In this document: positions 1-6,408 of the stretch, one piece after another
How positions within the stretch are numbered: position 1 is the first letter of the stretch
Layout: every line of letters starts with the position of its first letter
Assembly (NCBI GenBank): GCA_021775655.1
Contig: JAJFHK010000387.1
Coordinates: 1-6,598 of the forward strand
Source: Filomicrobium sp.
GTDB taxonomy: Bacteria; Pseudomonadota; Alphaproteobacteria; Rhizobiales; Hyphomicrobiaceae
Length of the DNA stretch: 6,598 nucleotides
Direction: 5' to 3'
The notes under the pieces: model-generated
Database searches by the model: none
Told to the model about the DNA's origin: nothing
Seen by the model: only the letters and a program-made list of their open reading frames with translations
Program-made: the position numbers and the translations under genes

Positions 1-120
1 ACCGCAATTCGGCGATTCGACACTGTCCCGTTAACCATGTTCAAAAATGACGCATTTATTTCCCTAATTTTTTCTTTAGGCGTCCAGTTAATTAGAAATC
101 CGAAATCGCTCATGCGGGTG

Positions 121-132
121 AATTTCGAAATT
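121..132. promoter_or_regulatory. 12-bp perfect palindrome in the leader of the M15 peptidase gene
   Basis: AATTTCGAAATT reads the same on both strands and lies about 70 bp upstream of the peptidase start, within an AT-rich leader (1-202). The symmetry is seen directly. A role as an operator is inferred from position only, and AT-rich DNA produces such palindromes by chance fairly often. I could not find a convincing -35/-10 pair in the leader. Confidence 0.25.
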
Positions 133-190
133 GCGCGACGGAATGTCACAATTATTCAGGGAATGAGGCATTTCTCTCCACAATTGTATC

Positions 191-196
191 GAGGGG
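191..196 (+). promoter_or_regulatory. Ribosome binding site deciding the M15 peptidase start
   Basis: GAGGGG ends 6 nt before a GTG at 203 and 9 nt before an ATG at 206. These adjacent codons are the only in-frame starts with a good Shine-Dalgarno match. The later ATG at 266, which would give a tidier signal peptide, has no purine-rich site in front of it. The choice between GTG 203 and ATG 206 is open and changes the protein by one residue. Confidence 0.6.
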
Positions 197-202
197 TAAA
201 TC

Positions 203-970
203 GTGATGCGTATGGTCTCAACGAATATCAGGGGCTGCCAGCAGCGTTCGACGCTGGTCAACACCATGAAATATATGGCGTTTATAGCCTTATTGGCCAT
301 GTTTTCCTTGTCGGCGGTCGGATCAGGCGGAGAAGCGCGAGCGCATTTCTCAACGGCTCAAGCAAAAATGGCGGGGCATTATGAATCATTTTCAATAACC
401 CCATCAACGAAAAGAAAAAAATATAGAAAGTCGAAGAGCAAAAGTACGCGCAAGTATAGAAAATCGAACAAAAAACGGGCCTATAAAAAGAATAGATCCG
501 GCAAGTACCGTTATGGAAGCAAGTACAAGAAGCAGAAAACGGCCGCTTACCGAAAGTCGTCCTCGAAGAAAAAATCCCGCAACTATAAGTATAAGAAGAA
601 ACACACGAAACTCGCGGCCCTTTCACCTGGCTATGTGCCTAAGCCGAAGAAGAGTCTGACAGGTGGCGGCGTCCGTTGGGTCGCTTCGTCAGGCTGCCTA
701 AACGGCACGCTCAAGTCGGTCGTTCATCAAGTTGCAGCGAAATTCGGTCCGGTTACCGTTTCTTCGACCTGCCGGAGCAAGAAGCGCAATCGCCGGGTGG
801 GTGGAGCAAAGAGGTCCCAGCATCTCCACGGCAACGCAGTCGACTTCCGCGTGCATTCAAACCACCGCGCGGCCTATGCCTACCTCAAGAGCCTTGGCTC
901 GGTCGGCGGATACAAGCACTATGGCGGCGGCCTGTTCCACATCGATACCGGTCCGCGGCGCACCTGGTAG
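203..970 (+). CDS. Secreted M15-family (YcbK/peptidase M15A-like) zinc peptidase with a long Lys/Tyr-rich linker
   Basis: Predicted exported metallopeptidase of 255 residues, of the family that cleaves D-Ala-containing peptidoglycan peptides. Residues 1-47 form an export signal with a long polar start, a hydrophobic stretch around 24-40 and a likely cut after ARA (45-47). Residues 70-136 are a low-complexity segment made almost wholly of Lys, Arg, Tyr and Ser. The C-terminal domain (about 155-255) carries SQHLHGNAVDF at 205-215 and FHID at 245-248. By family knowledge H207, D214 and H246 are the zinc ligands. C165 and C190 could form a disulfide. The segment between them and the motif (STCRSKKRNRRVGGAKRSQH) matches the family pattern of a substrate-side loop followed by VGGA. 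The start is set by GAGGGG at 191-196. The gene stands alone on the plus strand and converges on the binding-protein gene. The precise bond cleaved is unknown; family assignment is firm, substrate is inferred. Confidence 0.88.
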   Translation: MMRMVSTNIRGCQQRSTLVNTMKYMAFIALLAMFSLSAVGSGGEARAHFSTAQAKMAGHYESFSITPSTKRKKYRKSKSKSTRKYRKSNKKRAYKKNRSGKYRYGSKYKKQKTAAYRKSSSKKKSRNYKYKKKHTKLAALSPGYVPKPKKSLTGGGVRWVASSGCLNGTLKSVVHQVAAKFGPVTVSSTCRSKKRNRRVGGAKRSQHLHGNAVDFRVHSNHRAAYAYLKSLGSVGGYKHYGGGLFHIDTGPRRTW

Positions 971-992
971 AGGTCAATTCCAAGGCAAAAAT

Positions 993-1018
993 GGGGTGCC
1001 GCGTGCCTGCGGTACCCC
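993..1018. terminator. Bidirectional intrinsic terminator between convergent genes
   Basis: GGGGTGCCGC (993-1002) pairs with GCGGTACCCC (1009-1018) in a 10-bp stem with one G-U pair and a 6-nt loop. It sits 22 nt after the peptidase stop and 32 nt after the binding-protein stop. On the minus strand the stem is followed by ATTTTTG, a good U-tract. On the plus strand it is followed only by CTTGATTT. It should therefore work best for the minus-strand gene and more weakly for the peptidase gene. Confidence 0.8.
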
Positions 1019-1050
1019 CTTGATTTCAGCATTGTTGAACTGTCAGATAG

Positions 1051-2496
1051 CTAATCCGTCGATGCCGGCTCCTTCGGCGGTTTTTCAATCCATTCGGTCA
1101 ACGCCGTTTCGATCGCTTCATTATTCTTGGCCCACCAGGTTTCATCGATTGACAGCGCCGTTCTCATGTTATCCGGAGTTGTCGGCAGAAATCCGCCAAG
1201 ATCCAGTCCGGCCACCAGGTGGCGCTTTGTCAACGCCAGCGCCGAAGTTCGCGTGGGACCGTAGGGGAATCTTTGTGCTACAGCGGCAAGCTGCTGGGGC
1301 TCAGTTGCAAAGTCCAGAAAGGCACGGGCCAACGCGCGCCTCGGACTCTTTGCAGGAATGCCCCAATAGGTCATCGCGTAGATCTGCCCATCCCAGATAA
1401 TATCGACCGGCGTTCCACGCGCCGCCGCAAAAAATGCGCGGCCGCTGAACGATTGACCAAGCACGGCTTCACCATCGGCGACCGCCGACGTCGCCGCTTT
1501 GGCATTGTCGACCCACAAGATGTCGTCGCGAATGCTTTCTAGCTTCGCAAAAGCTCGCTGCAAGCCCGCATCGTTTTCAAGCAGACCGTAGACCTCGTAA
1601 GGTTCAGCCCCATCCGCCATCAAGGCCATTTCCATAAGGAAGCGCGGCTTCTTTAGGAAAACTCTCTTTCCTGGAAAGCGCTTCGTGTCGAATACGTCGG
1701 CAAGAGTTTTAGGCTTTCTCTTTTCGAATGCGTCCAGATTAACCGCGATGACATGCGACCACGCGAATGCTCCGATTCCGCATGGCTTCAAACTGCCCGG
1801 CAGAAAATCGCTCGAAATCTCAGGCGCAACGACACCGCCATGACCGCGCTCAGTTAGCTTTGCGAGCTGCCCTGTCTTGCAGCCGGCATCGATCTCGTGA
1901 CTGGAAAACTCGGCTGCATCGGGTAACGCGCCCGCACTATCAGCCGTGAGGTCGATATGGTCGTTACCTTTGCGCACAATCACCCGGACGGCGACCGATT
2001 GTTTAGATTTGAATCCGTCGATAACGACATTGCGCTGCGCTTCACCGTACGCACCGGACCAAGTCGCGACCGTGAGCTTCTTGAGATCTGTTGTGGCGGT
2101 GGTCTGAGAACTCGACGTGCTGGCGTCGGGGTCAGCCTCTGTTGTTACTACTTCTGAAATTTCGCCATTCACAGGCTTTTCGAGATTCGGTTCGTCGGCC
2201 TGCTTCGCGTCGGTCGTGTCGGAACCCTCGTACTTCCCGCTTTCATTCGGCGCAGTGTTGTCGCCCGCACCTTTAACTTCACTATTGCCGGCTCCTCCAT
2301 CGTCATCATTCACTTTCGATGGCTCTGTATCAAATTCACCGGCCGCTTCAGCAATTGGCTCGGAGGCTTCAGGCGGACTCGGCTGGGCTATTGCAACATT
2401 CGAAAATGTTGACGTGCTAACCGCCGCTGCAAGAGCGAAGAATATTGCAAATGCAGACGCATAACGAGGCGTCTCAATAGATGTAGAGAATTTCAT
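1051..2496 (-). CDS. Periplasmic PotD-like (polyamine-type) ABC transporter substrate-binding protein with an acidic N-terminal linker
   Basis: Exported solute-binding protein of 481 residues. Residues 1-37 are a signal peptide ending AIA before QPS. Residues 38-137 are an acidic, Gly/Ser/Thr-rich, probably disordered linker that ordinary PotD-type proteins lack. The binding domain starts at LTVATWSGAYGEAQ (141-154). Family landmarks follow: paired cysteines C206 and C239 in the usual context (CKTGQLAKL; CGIGAFAWSHV), FPGKR (274-278), the ALMADG helix (291-296), IIWDGQIYAMTYWGIP (366-381) and PYGPT (411-415). These match the COG0687 putative spermidine/putrescine group, although the true ligand cannot be read from sequence. 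The start at 2496 is preferred over an ATG at 2556 because it has TGGAG 6 nt upstream and begins a proper signal peptide. No ATPase or intact permease lies nearby, so it may be an orphan or work with components elsewhere. Confidence 0.88.
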   Translation of the reverse strand: MKFSTSIETPRYASAFAIFFALAAAVSTSTFSNVAIAQPSPPEASEPIAEAAGEFDTEPSKVNDDDGGAGNSEVKGAGDNTAPNESGKYEGSDTTDAKQADEPNLEKPVNGEISEVVTTEADPDASTSSSQTTATTDLKKLTVATWSGAYGEAQRNVVIDGFKSKQSVAVRVIVRKGNDHIDLTADSAGALPDAAEFSSHEIDAGCKTGQLAKLTERGHGGVVAPEISSDFLPGSLKPCGIGAFAWSHVIAVNLDAFEKRKPKTLADVFDTKRFPGKRVFLKKPRFLMEMALMADGAEPYEVYGLLENDAGLQRAFAKLESIRDDILWVDNAKAATSAVADGEAVLGQSFSGRAFFAAARGTPVDIIWDGQIYAMTYWGIPAKSPRRALARAFLDFATEPQQLAAVAQRFPYGPTRTSALALTKRHLVAGLDLGGFLPTTPDNMRTALSIDETWWAKNNEAIETALTEWIEKPPKEPASTD

Positions 2497-2502
2497 CGAT
2501 GG

Positions 2503-2507
2503 CTCCA
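2503..2507 (-). promoter_or_regulatory. Ribosome binding site deciding the substrate-binding protein start
   Basis: Read on the minus strand, TGGAG lies 6 nt before the ATG at 2496. The in-frame ATG at 2556 would add 20 residues ahead of the signal peptide and has no clear need for them, so the 2496 start is adopted. Confidence 0.6.
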
Positions 2508-2637
2508 GACTTGAGCGATATGCGACTTCGCGCAGGAGGACTTTTACCACGTCCAATCCGACGGAAAACGGGCGATAGCCAACTTCAACTCAGAAATCGT
2601 GGATTTTTTGAAGGAAACGACTTCAGGCAAGTATCGT

Positions 2638-2672
2638 GTGCGGAAGTCCGCACCTCAGGCTGGCAAAGCCTG
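2638..2672 (-). terminator. Tandem hairpins just after the AsmA-family gene, possible weak terminator or RNA-stabilising element
   Basis: Two perfect stem-loops are separated by 2 nt: CAGGCT/AGCCTG with a 5-nt loop (2656-2672) and GTGCGG/CCGCAC with a 4-nt loop (2638-2653). The first abuts the AsmA stop codon at 2673-2675. Neither is followed by a U-tract on either strand, so this is not a classical intrinsic terminator. It could slow polymerase, protect the mRNA end, or let partial read-through feed the binding-protein gene 140 nt downstream. Confidence 0.4.
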
Positions 2673-2676
2673 CTAT
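2658..2676 (+). repeat. Left copy of an imperfect 19-bp direct repeat flanking the AsmA gene
   Basis: GGCTGGCAAAGCCTGCTAT here resembles GGCTGGCAAGCCTCTCTAT at 4678-4696 in the same orientation, differing by one deleted A and a small change before CTAT. This copy contains the AsmA stop codon and most of one hairpin. It may be coincidence or a trace of a past insertion or duplication. Confidence 0.3.
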
Positions 2677-4562
2677 CCCCTTGTCGCAACAGGAGCGCTA
2701 GAGTCCTTAGGGTCGGAACCGCTATCCTGGCTTTCGAGATAGACGGGGTTCTCTGCCTTGTTGGGGAATGGGCGCTTGACAACATTCGGTTTCTCCCAAC
2801 TCCCATTGATATTCAGCACGCTCGGCACTTCGCCGCTCTCACCATTGGTGCCATTGCTTGCAGCGCGAGGGAATACGTTGAGATCCAGCATCTTTCGATG
2901 AAGGTTCACACTGCCAGTTACCGCCATCTCTCGAAGGCCCTGACGTTCAGTGACCAGCCGCTCAATCTGCGCATGACCATTGCTAAGTGCGATCTCAGCC
3001 GACAAAGTTTCCAAGTCGGTCCGACCACTTTTTGCGGGCCCCCACCCTTCCACGGGCGGCTCGTTCACACCCATGCTTGTCACCAGTCCAGGCAGATCCG
3101 CGTCGAGCGTGGCTCCGCTCACCATTTGCATGCCAACTCGGCCATCAAGGCTTCGCACGAATGACTCGGCATCAATCCAGTCTCCGCTCAGGTCGATCTT
3201 GACATCCGCAGGCCCTGACAGCACCGGATGCGGAAAGACGATGTCCGATATATTCTCTATCCGTACACCCTTGAGCTTTCCCCGCAGACCGCACTTTGTG
3301 ACGCCGCTGCTTGGGTCAACCGATAGCAATAGGCTTCCTTGACCTCCTGCTGGAAGCTCCATCTCCGCAAGGTCGAGCAATACGCGTCCCTCACGCAAAG
3401 ACAAGGCTGCCGCTGTTCGGTTCACCGAAAAACTAGTAAACACCGTCTGCTGTGAGGAGATCCGCAGATCGACATCGAGTTCATTCAGAATGGGAAGGCT
3501 GATCTCGTGCAGCATATTCCGGATACTATCCGGCAGCCAATGTGCGGTGCCACGCACCGTCTTTGCCAGCAATGATCCTGACTTTGGGTCAGGTGTAAGC
3601 AACGCACCCAGATCAAGCTTGTCGAATGCCAGGGTGCCATCGATTAGTGGTCGCTCCCCTTTGCCATTCACAAGCAGCGAGCCAGCCGCTGTATTTCCAT
3701 CGAGTTGGAAGCGACCATTATGGAAATTGACAATTTGGCGCACCCACTCGAGCTTGCCGTCGGAAACGAATGTTTTGAGTCCGAGTGCTGAAGGCCATGA
3801 TAATCCCAGCCATCGCGCAAAAACTGGAACGTCGGATACTTCAAGGTGGGAAGTGTCGGCAATCAGCCGGCCTCCATCACCAAGAGCGAACAAGCCTGAG
3901 AAGGAAGCGTTTAGTAGCGAACCCGCTGTGATGGATCCGCGGATGGGGAGTTGCTGGGCTTCGAAGTCGCCTTTGCGAGCGCCGACGGTTGAATCAAACT
4001 TAAGTTTCCGGCCGAGAAGCTTTACGCTGCCCTTGGCAATGACCCTGTCCCCGGCGGCACGCCGCAGGCGCAGATGGACGTCGTGGAGTACGGCCGCTGT
4101 GCCTTTGTCGGCGGCAACTTCAATCCGACCGTCATCGATGATCAGCGCACTATAATTCGTTGTCGCCAATGCCTTAGCGAGCGGCGCGTCGATACGCACC
4201 GTCGAAGTGGCGTTTCCATCAGACTGGGCGCCAACGACGAGTTGAGCGTCCCTCAAGATAAGAACACTTTTACCGCTCGCCAGAAGCGTTGCGACCGCCC
4301 GTGAGCCAAGTGGCGCAGCACCTTGCGGCTGTGCCATCGATACCGTGCCACGTGTTACGACAACACGCGGTTCGGCCATGATCTCGATGGGTTGGCTTAG
4401 CTTAAAGGAATTCTGGTCTGCTGCGCTGACCGTCGACCCCCTGAGGATCAGATCTGCTCGGTCTTCTGCAAGAAACAGCGTTAGCCCAACGGCAAGCGTA
4501 ACGACTGCAAGTGCAGCGATAGCCATAAGTACACGATGCTGTCGACGATCTTCTCGCTTCAT
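2673..4562 (-). CDS. AsmA-family inner-membrane-anchored envelope protein
   Basis: Protein of 629 residues. The first ten residues are strongly charged (MKREDRRQHR) and are followed by one membrane helix at about 11-32, which places the rest in the periplasm. Residues 33-360 are beta-rich, poorly conserved sequence. About 360-597 looks like the AsmA C-terminal domain: LSGPADVKIDLSG (448-460), then the characteristic SFVRSLDGRVGM (467-478), a Gly-Ala-x-Leu-Asp segment (483-487), and a closing SVLNINGSWEKPNV (581-594). The tail (600-629) is polar. AsmA-like proteins belong to the VPS13/chorein-like bridge group linked to lipid transport and outer-membrane homeostasis; that role is inferred here. 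The open frame extends to 4793, but those extra 77 residues are Cys-rich, off-pattern and precede the membrane anchor, so I start at 4562. Its AGGA is only 2 nt from the ATG, which makes translation initiation look weak. The nearest gene downstream on its strand is the binding protein, 176 nt away. Confidence 0.85.
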   Translation of the reverse strand: MKREDRRQHRVLMAIAALAVVTLAVGLTLFLAEDRADLILRGSTVSAADQNSFKLSQPIEIMAEPRVVVTRGTVSMAQPQGAAPLGSRAVATLLASGKSVLILRDAQLVVGAQSDGNATSTVRIDAPLAKALATTNYSALIIDDGRIEVAADKGTAAVLHDVHLRLRRAAGDRVIAKGSVKLLGRKLKFDSTVGARKGDFEAQQLPIRGSITAGSLLNASFSGLFALGDGGRLIADTSHLEVSDVPVFARWLGLSWPSALGLKTFVSDGKLEWVRQIVNFHNGRFQLDGNTAAGSLLVNGKGERPLIDGTLAFDKLDLGALLTPDPKSGSLLAKTVRGTAHWLPDSIRNMLHEISLPILNELDVDLRISSQQTVFTSFSVNRTAAALSLREGRVLLDLAEMELPAGGQGSLLLSVDPSSGVTKCGLRGKLKGVRIENISDIVFPHPVLSGPADVKIDLSGDWIDAESFVRSLDGRVGMQMVSGATLDADLPGLVTSMGVNEPPVEGWGPAKSGRTDLETLSAEIALSNGHAQIERLVTERQGLREMAVTGSVNLHRKMLDLNVFPRAASNGTNGESGEVPSVLNINGSWEKPNVVKRPFPNKAENPVYLESQDSGSDPKDSSAPVATRG

Positions 4563-4664
4563 CGTCCTGCCAATGAAAGAGAACTCTATTCTGGTCGAAA
4601 CCTGTGTCGTGACCGCCGCGCTAGACAGAGACCCCACACCTCTGAGCGATGCCGCCACTATTAG

Positions 4665-4685
4665 CTGGCATGCCAGGGGCTGGCA
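4665..4685. promoter_or_regulatory. Palindromic CTGGCA repeat cluster, candidate operator for the AsmA gene
   Basis: A 12-bp perfect palindrome CTGGCATGCCAG (4665-4676) is followed after GGG by a third half-site CTGGCA (4680-4685). The second and third half-sites also form a TGCCAG-GGG-CTGGCA hairpin. The cluster lies about 105-125 bp upstream of the AsmA start. The symmetry is seen directly; binding by a regulator is inferred from position. Confidence 0.35.
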
Positions 4686-4696
4686 AGCCTCTCTAT
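4678..4696 (+). repeat. Right copy of an imperfect 19-bp direct repeat flanking the AsmA gene
   Basis: Partner of the copy at 2658-2676. It overlaps the end of the CTGGCA cluster, so part of the similarity comes from the shared CTGGCA core. The two copies bracket the whole AsmA gene, about 2.0 kb apart. Confidence 0.3.
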
Positions 4697-4893
4697 GATA
4701 CAAGGTACAAGACGCATGTAATGCCGCTGCAAACGACATTTCCGCGGAGAATAGACCTTTGCCCGTCGAAAGCGAGACTGAGTTGAAACGCAACTGTTGA
4801 GAAACATAGTTGCCCGATACGTCTCGATCTTGCCGAAATCCGTCGACCCTGCGAGGCCTGTAGGAAACTTGTCGGGACGGTTCCGCTGTCCCT

Positions 4894-5384
4894 TCACGGA
4901 CTACGGCTTATATGGCGATATCCAATGTTTGCAATATAGTCGCCTGGCCGACCGCCCGCGACGGCTTTGTGCAAGAGCAGCACCGGTAAGAGACCGACAA
5001 ATACCATTGTCAGCGTGCCAAGGGCCACCTGCTCGAATTGTTCAAGCGAGGCCAATCCAAAGACAAATGTCGCAAGCGTGTCAAAATTGAATGGACGCAA
5101 GAGCAACGTTGCTGGCGGGTATTTCATTGCATTGCCAAAGACCAGAAGACCGGCTGAATCCAGACCAAGTAATAGCATGGGCAGTTGAGCCCAAATCAAG
5201 GTCGACAGCGAGGTCTCTGCGAGCGCGCGTGCGGCTGCATCGAGGTTTGGCGAAATTCGCTCCAGCCCCACTTCAATGATTCCCAGCCCGACAGCCAGGA
5301 AACGAATTCACTAGGCGATACCGGTGCCACGATGGAACCCGACAGCAACAAGCCTGTAGAAACCATGACAATCAGCGCAAACAT
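4894..5384 (-). pseudogene. Remnant of an FbpB/ThiP-type ABC transporter permease (C-terminal end only)
   Basis: The minus-strand frame ending at 4894 encodes a clear C-terminal piece of a binding-protein-dependent transport permease. It reads IRFLAVGLGIIEVGLERI, then the cytoplasmic EAA-loop segment (NLDAAARALAETSLSTLI...LP), then the landmarks MKYPPATLLLRPFNFDTLAT and GLLPVLLL. These fit the Fe(III)/thiamine-type family, whose members are usually over 500 residues with about 12 helices; only about 140 residues remain. Directly before IRFLAV are two consecutive stops, TAG TGA (5308-5313). The expected upstream sequence continues in another frame (GLLLSGSIVA, about 5323-5354), which shows a frameshift near 5310-5322. 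That second frame ends at a stop at 5406-5408, and nothing family-like lies further up. The longest in-frame piece could start at a GTG (5271), but it would make an incomplete permease. I regard it as decayed. Identity is firm; the exact left limit of homology is uncertain. Confidence 0.8.
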
Positions 5385-5509
5385 TTTCGAAGATGGTCCT
5401 GCCGTTTAGGACGTTTCCTTTCTTCGTTACACTCACCCAACAAGCGGAGCGTTTCGTCGATGGCGTGTCACAAGCGAGTCCGACTCACCGATAAGAAAAT
5501 ATAAAATGG

Positions 5510-6328
5510 TCAGCCGAGGACGATGCGGTCCTTTGGGAAGATGATACGTGCCGAAGTCCCTTCATTTGGTGCACTGACTAGATCGAGCCGGGCGCCACTA
5601 GCTTTTGCCAGCTTCCGCACAAGAGGAAGCCCAACTCCCAACCCGCCTCCCTCACGCTTGGTCCCCTCGGCAACCAGCCCATTGAGCGCATTGGCCACCT
5701 GCTGATCGCTCATGCCACGTCCGTTGTCGCGTACTTCGAACGTCAGGGATTCGTCGCGAACGTAGGTGGCGCGCGCAACGATCTCGCCGCCTGCCGGTGT
5801 GAACTTTAGTGAGTTGGTCATCAGGTTTATGAGCATCTGCTTGAGCGCCACGGAGTCAGCGATCACTTTCGGCAGCCGGTCTTCAGCCTCGACGAGCTTT
5901 AGGCGAATGTGCGCCCGCTCCGCCAGCGGCAGCATTGAAGAAACGGTCGCGTGCAGCAGTTCAACGGGATCGACTTCGGCAAATTCGAGCTGCTGTGGCG
6001 CACCTTCACGCCCACGCTGCTCCATCATCCGGTCAATTACAGCGAGCATAAGCCGCGCACTATCATGAATATCGGCAGCATACCGCTTGTATCGATCATC
6101 TCCGATTGGACCGAGTTGTTCATCGCGCATGATCTCGGACGCCGCCACGATAGCCGATACCGGTGTCTTCAATTCATGCGCAAGTTTTTGCACATAGGAC
6201 CTCCGTGACGACGCCTTCTGCGTTTCGGGAGCTGCAGGCGCGTCAATACTTCCGGCCGTCACCGGTCCCATTTTCGCTTCATCTTGGCTTTTGTCGCTCG
6301 GGGCCATGTGGTGTGTGGTCTCAACCAT
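5510..6328 (-). CDS. Soluble HisKA-type sensor histidine kinase without a recognisable sensor domain
   Basis: Autophosphorylating kinase of 272 residues. Residues 1-42 are polar and probably disordered, with no membrane helix, PAS or GAF domain. The H-box is LAHELKTPVSAI (49-60), with H51 as phospho-acceptor and the E52/T55 pattern associated with phosphatase activity. The following helix (SEIMRDEQLGPIGDDRY, 64-80) resembles the PdhS/DivJ-type kinases of alphaproteobacteria. The ATP-binding domain has an N-box (LINLMTNSLKFTP, 166-178), G1 (DNGRGM, 201-206) and G2 (GGGLGVGL, 227-234). All catalytic motifs are intact, so it should be active. The start is uncertain: an in-frame stop sits four codons upstream of the ATG at 6328, that ATG has no clear ribosome site, and ATGs at 6307 and 6271 are alternatives. 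No response regulator is adjacent, so its partner and signal are unknown; being cytoplasmic, it may take input from a protein partner. Confidence 0.9.
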   Translation of the reverse strand: MVETTHHMAPSDKSQDEAKMGPVTAGSIDAPAAPETQKASSRRSYVQKLAHELKTPVSAIVAASEIMRDEQLGPIGDDRYKRYAADIHDSARLMLAVIDRMMEQRGREGAPQQLEFAEVDPVELLHATVSSMLPLAERAHIRLKLVEAEDRLPKVIADSVALKQMLINLMTNSLKFTPAGGEIVARATYVRDESLTFEVRDNGRGMSDQQVANALNGLVAEGTKREGGGLGVGLPLVRKLAKASGARLDLVSAPNEGTSARIIFPKDRIVLG

Positions 6329-6380
6329 GTAGGGTGGTCAAAGTCGATGGGCGATTGCGGATATGCCGCCAGGACCGGCT

Positions 6381-6408
6381 AGGCTAAACGGGTACGGGCA
6401 GGTTGCAA
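6381..6408 (-). promoter_or_regulatory. Weak candidate promoter for the histidine kinase gene
   Basis: On the minus strand TTGCAA (6403-6408) and TAGCCT (6381-6386) are spaced by 16 bp, about 50-80 bp upstream of the kinase start. Both hexamers match the sigma-70 consensus only partly, so this is a suggestion from position and spacing. Confidence 0.25.

Larger units (their letters stand above)
4563..4893. other. Gene-free 331-bp stretch upstream of the AsmA gene
   Basis: This interval lies between the AsmA start and the stop of the permease remnant. I find no credible coding sequence on either strand: the open frames are short, rich in Arg, Cys and His, and lack ribosome binding sites or recognisable motifs. 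It should contain the promoter of the AsmA gene. A TATCAT on the minus strand (4695-4700) resembles a -10 box but has no good -35 partner. The one clear structure is the CTGGCA repeat cluster at 4665-4685. Confidence 0.6.

Noticed and set aside
37..384. Plus-strand open frame of 115 codons overlapping the peptidase start
   Set aside because: It has no ribosome binding site or recognisable motif and overlaps the signal-peptide region of the well-supported peptidase gene in another frame.
732..1400. Plus-strand 222-codon open frame crossing from the peptidase into the binding-protein gene
   Set aside because: It runs through the terminator hairpin and antisense to a clear gene, and its sequence is low-quality (Ser, Arg, Pro-rich) shadow coding.
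3490..4155. Long plus-strand open frame antisense to the AsmA gene
   Set aside because: It is a Ser/Arg/Pro-rich mirror of a GC-rich gene with no start signal or domain.
4563..4793. 77-residue N-terminal extension of the AsmA-family protein
   Set aside because: It would place a Cys-rich, non-family segment before the positively charged start and membrane anchor. The 4562 ATG fits AsmA topology better.
4661..4897. Minus-strand open frame of 78 codons whose GTG overlaps the permease stop
   Set aside because: Its composition (many Arg and Cys) and lack of any motif look like random frame, despite the coupling-like overlap.
5196..5384. Intact small membrane protein of 62 residues
   Set aside because: Its first part matches the missing upstream portion of the permease remnant, and the rest is out-of-frame reading of the same remnant, so it is part of the pseudogene.
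5475..5487. GAGTC-C-GACTC palindrome between the permease remnant and the kinase gene
   Set aside because: A short odd-centred palindrome with no U-tract or clear promoter context. It does not qualify as a terminator, and the run of A/T at 5492-5506 is not adjacent to it in the right order.
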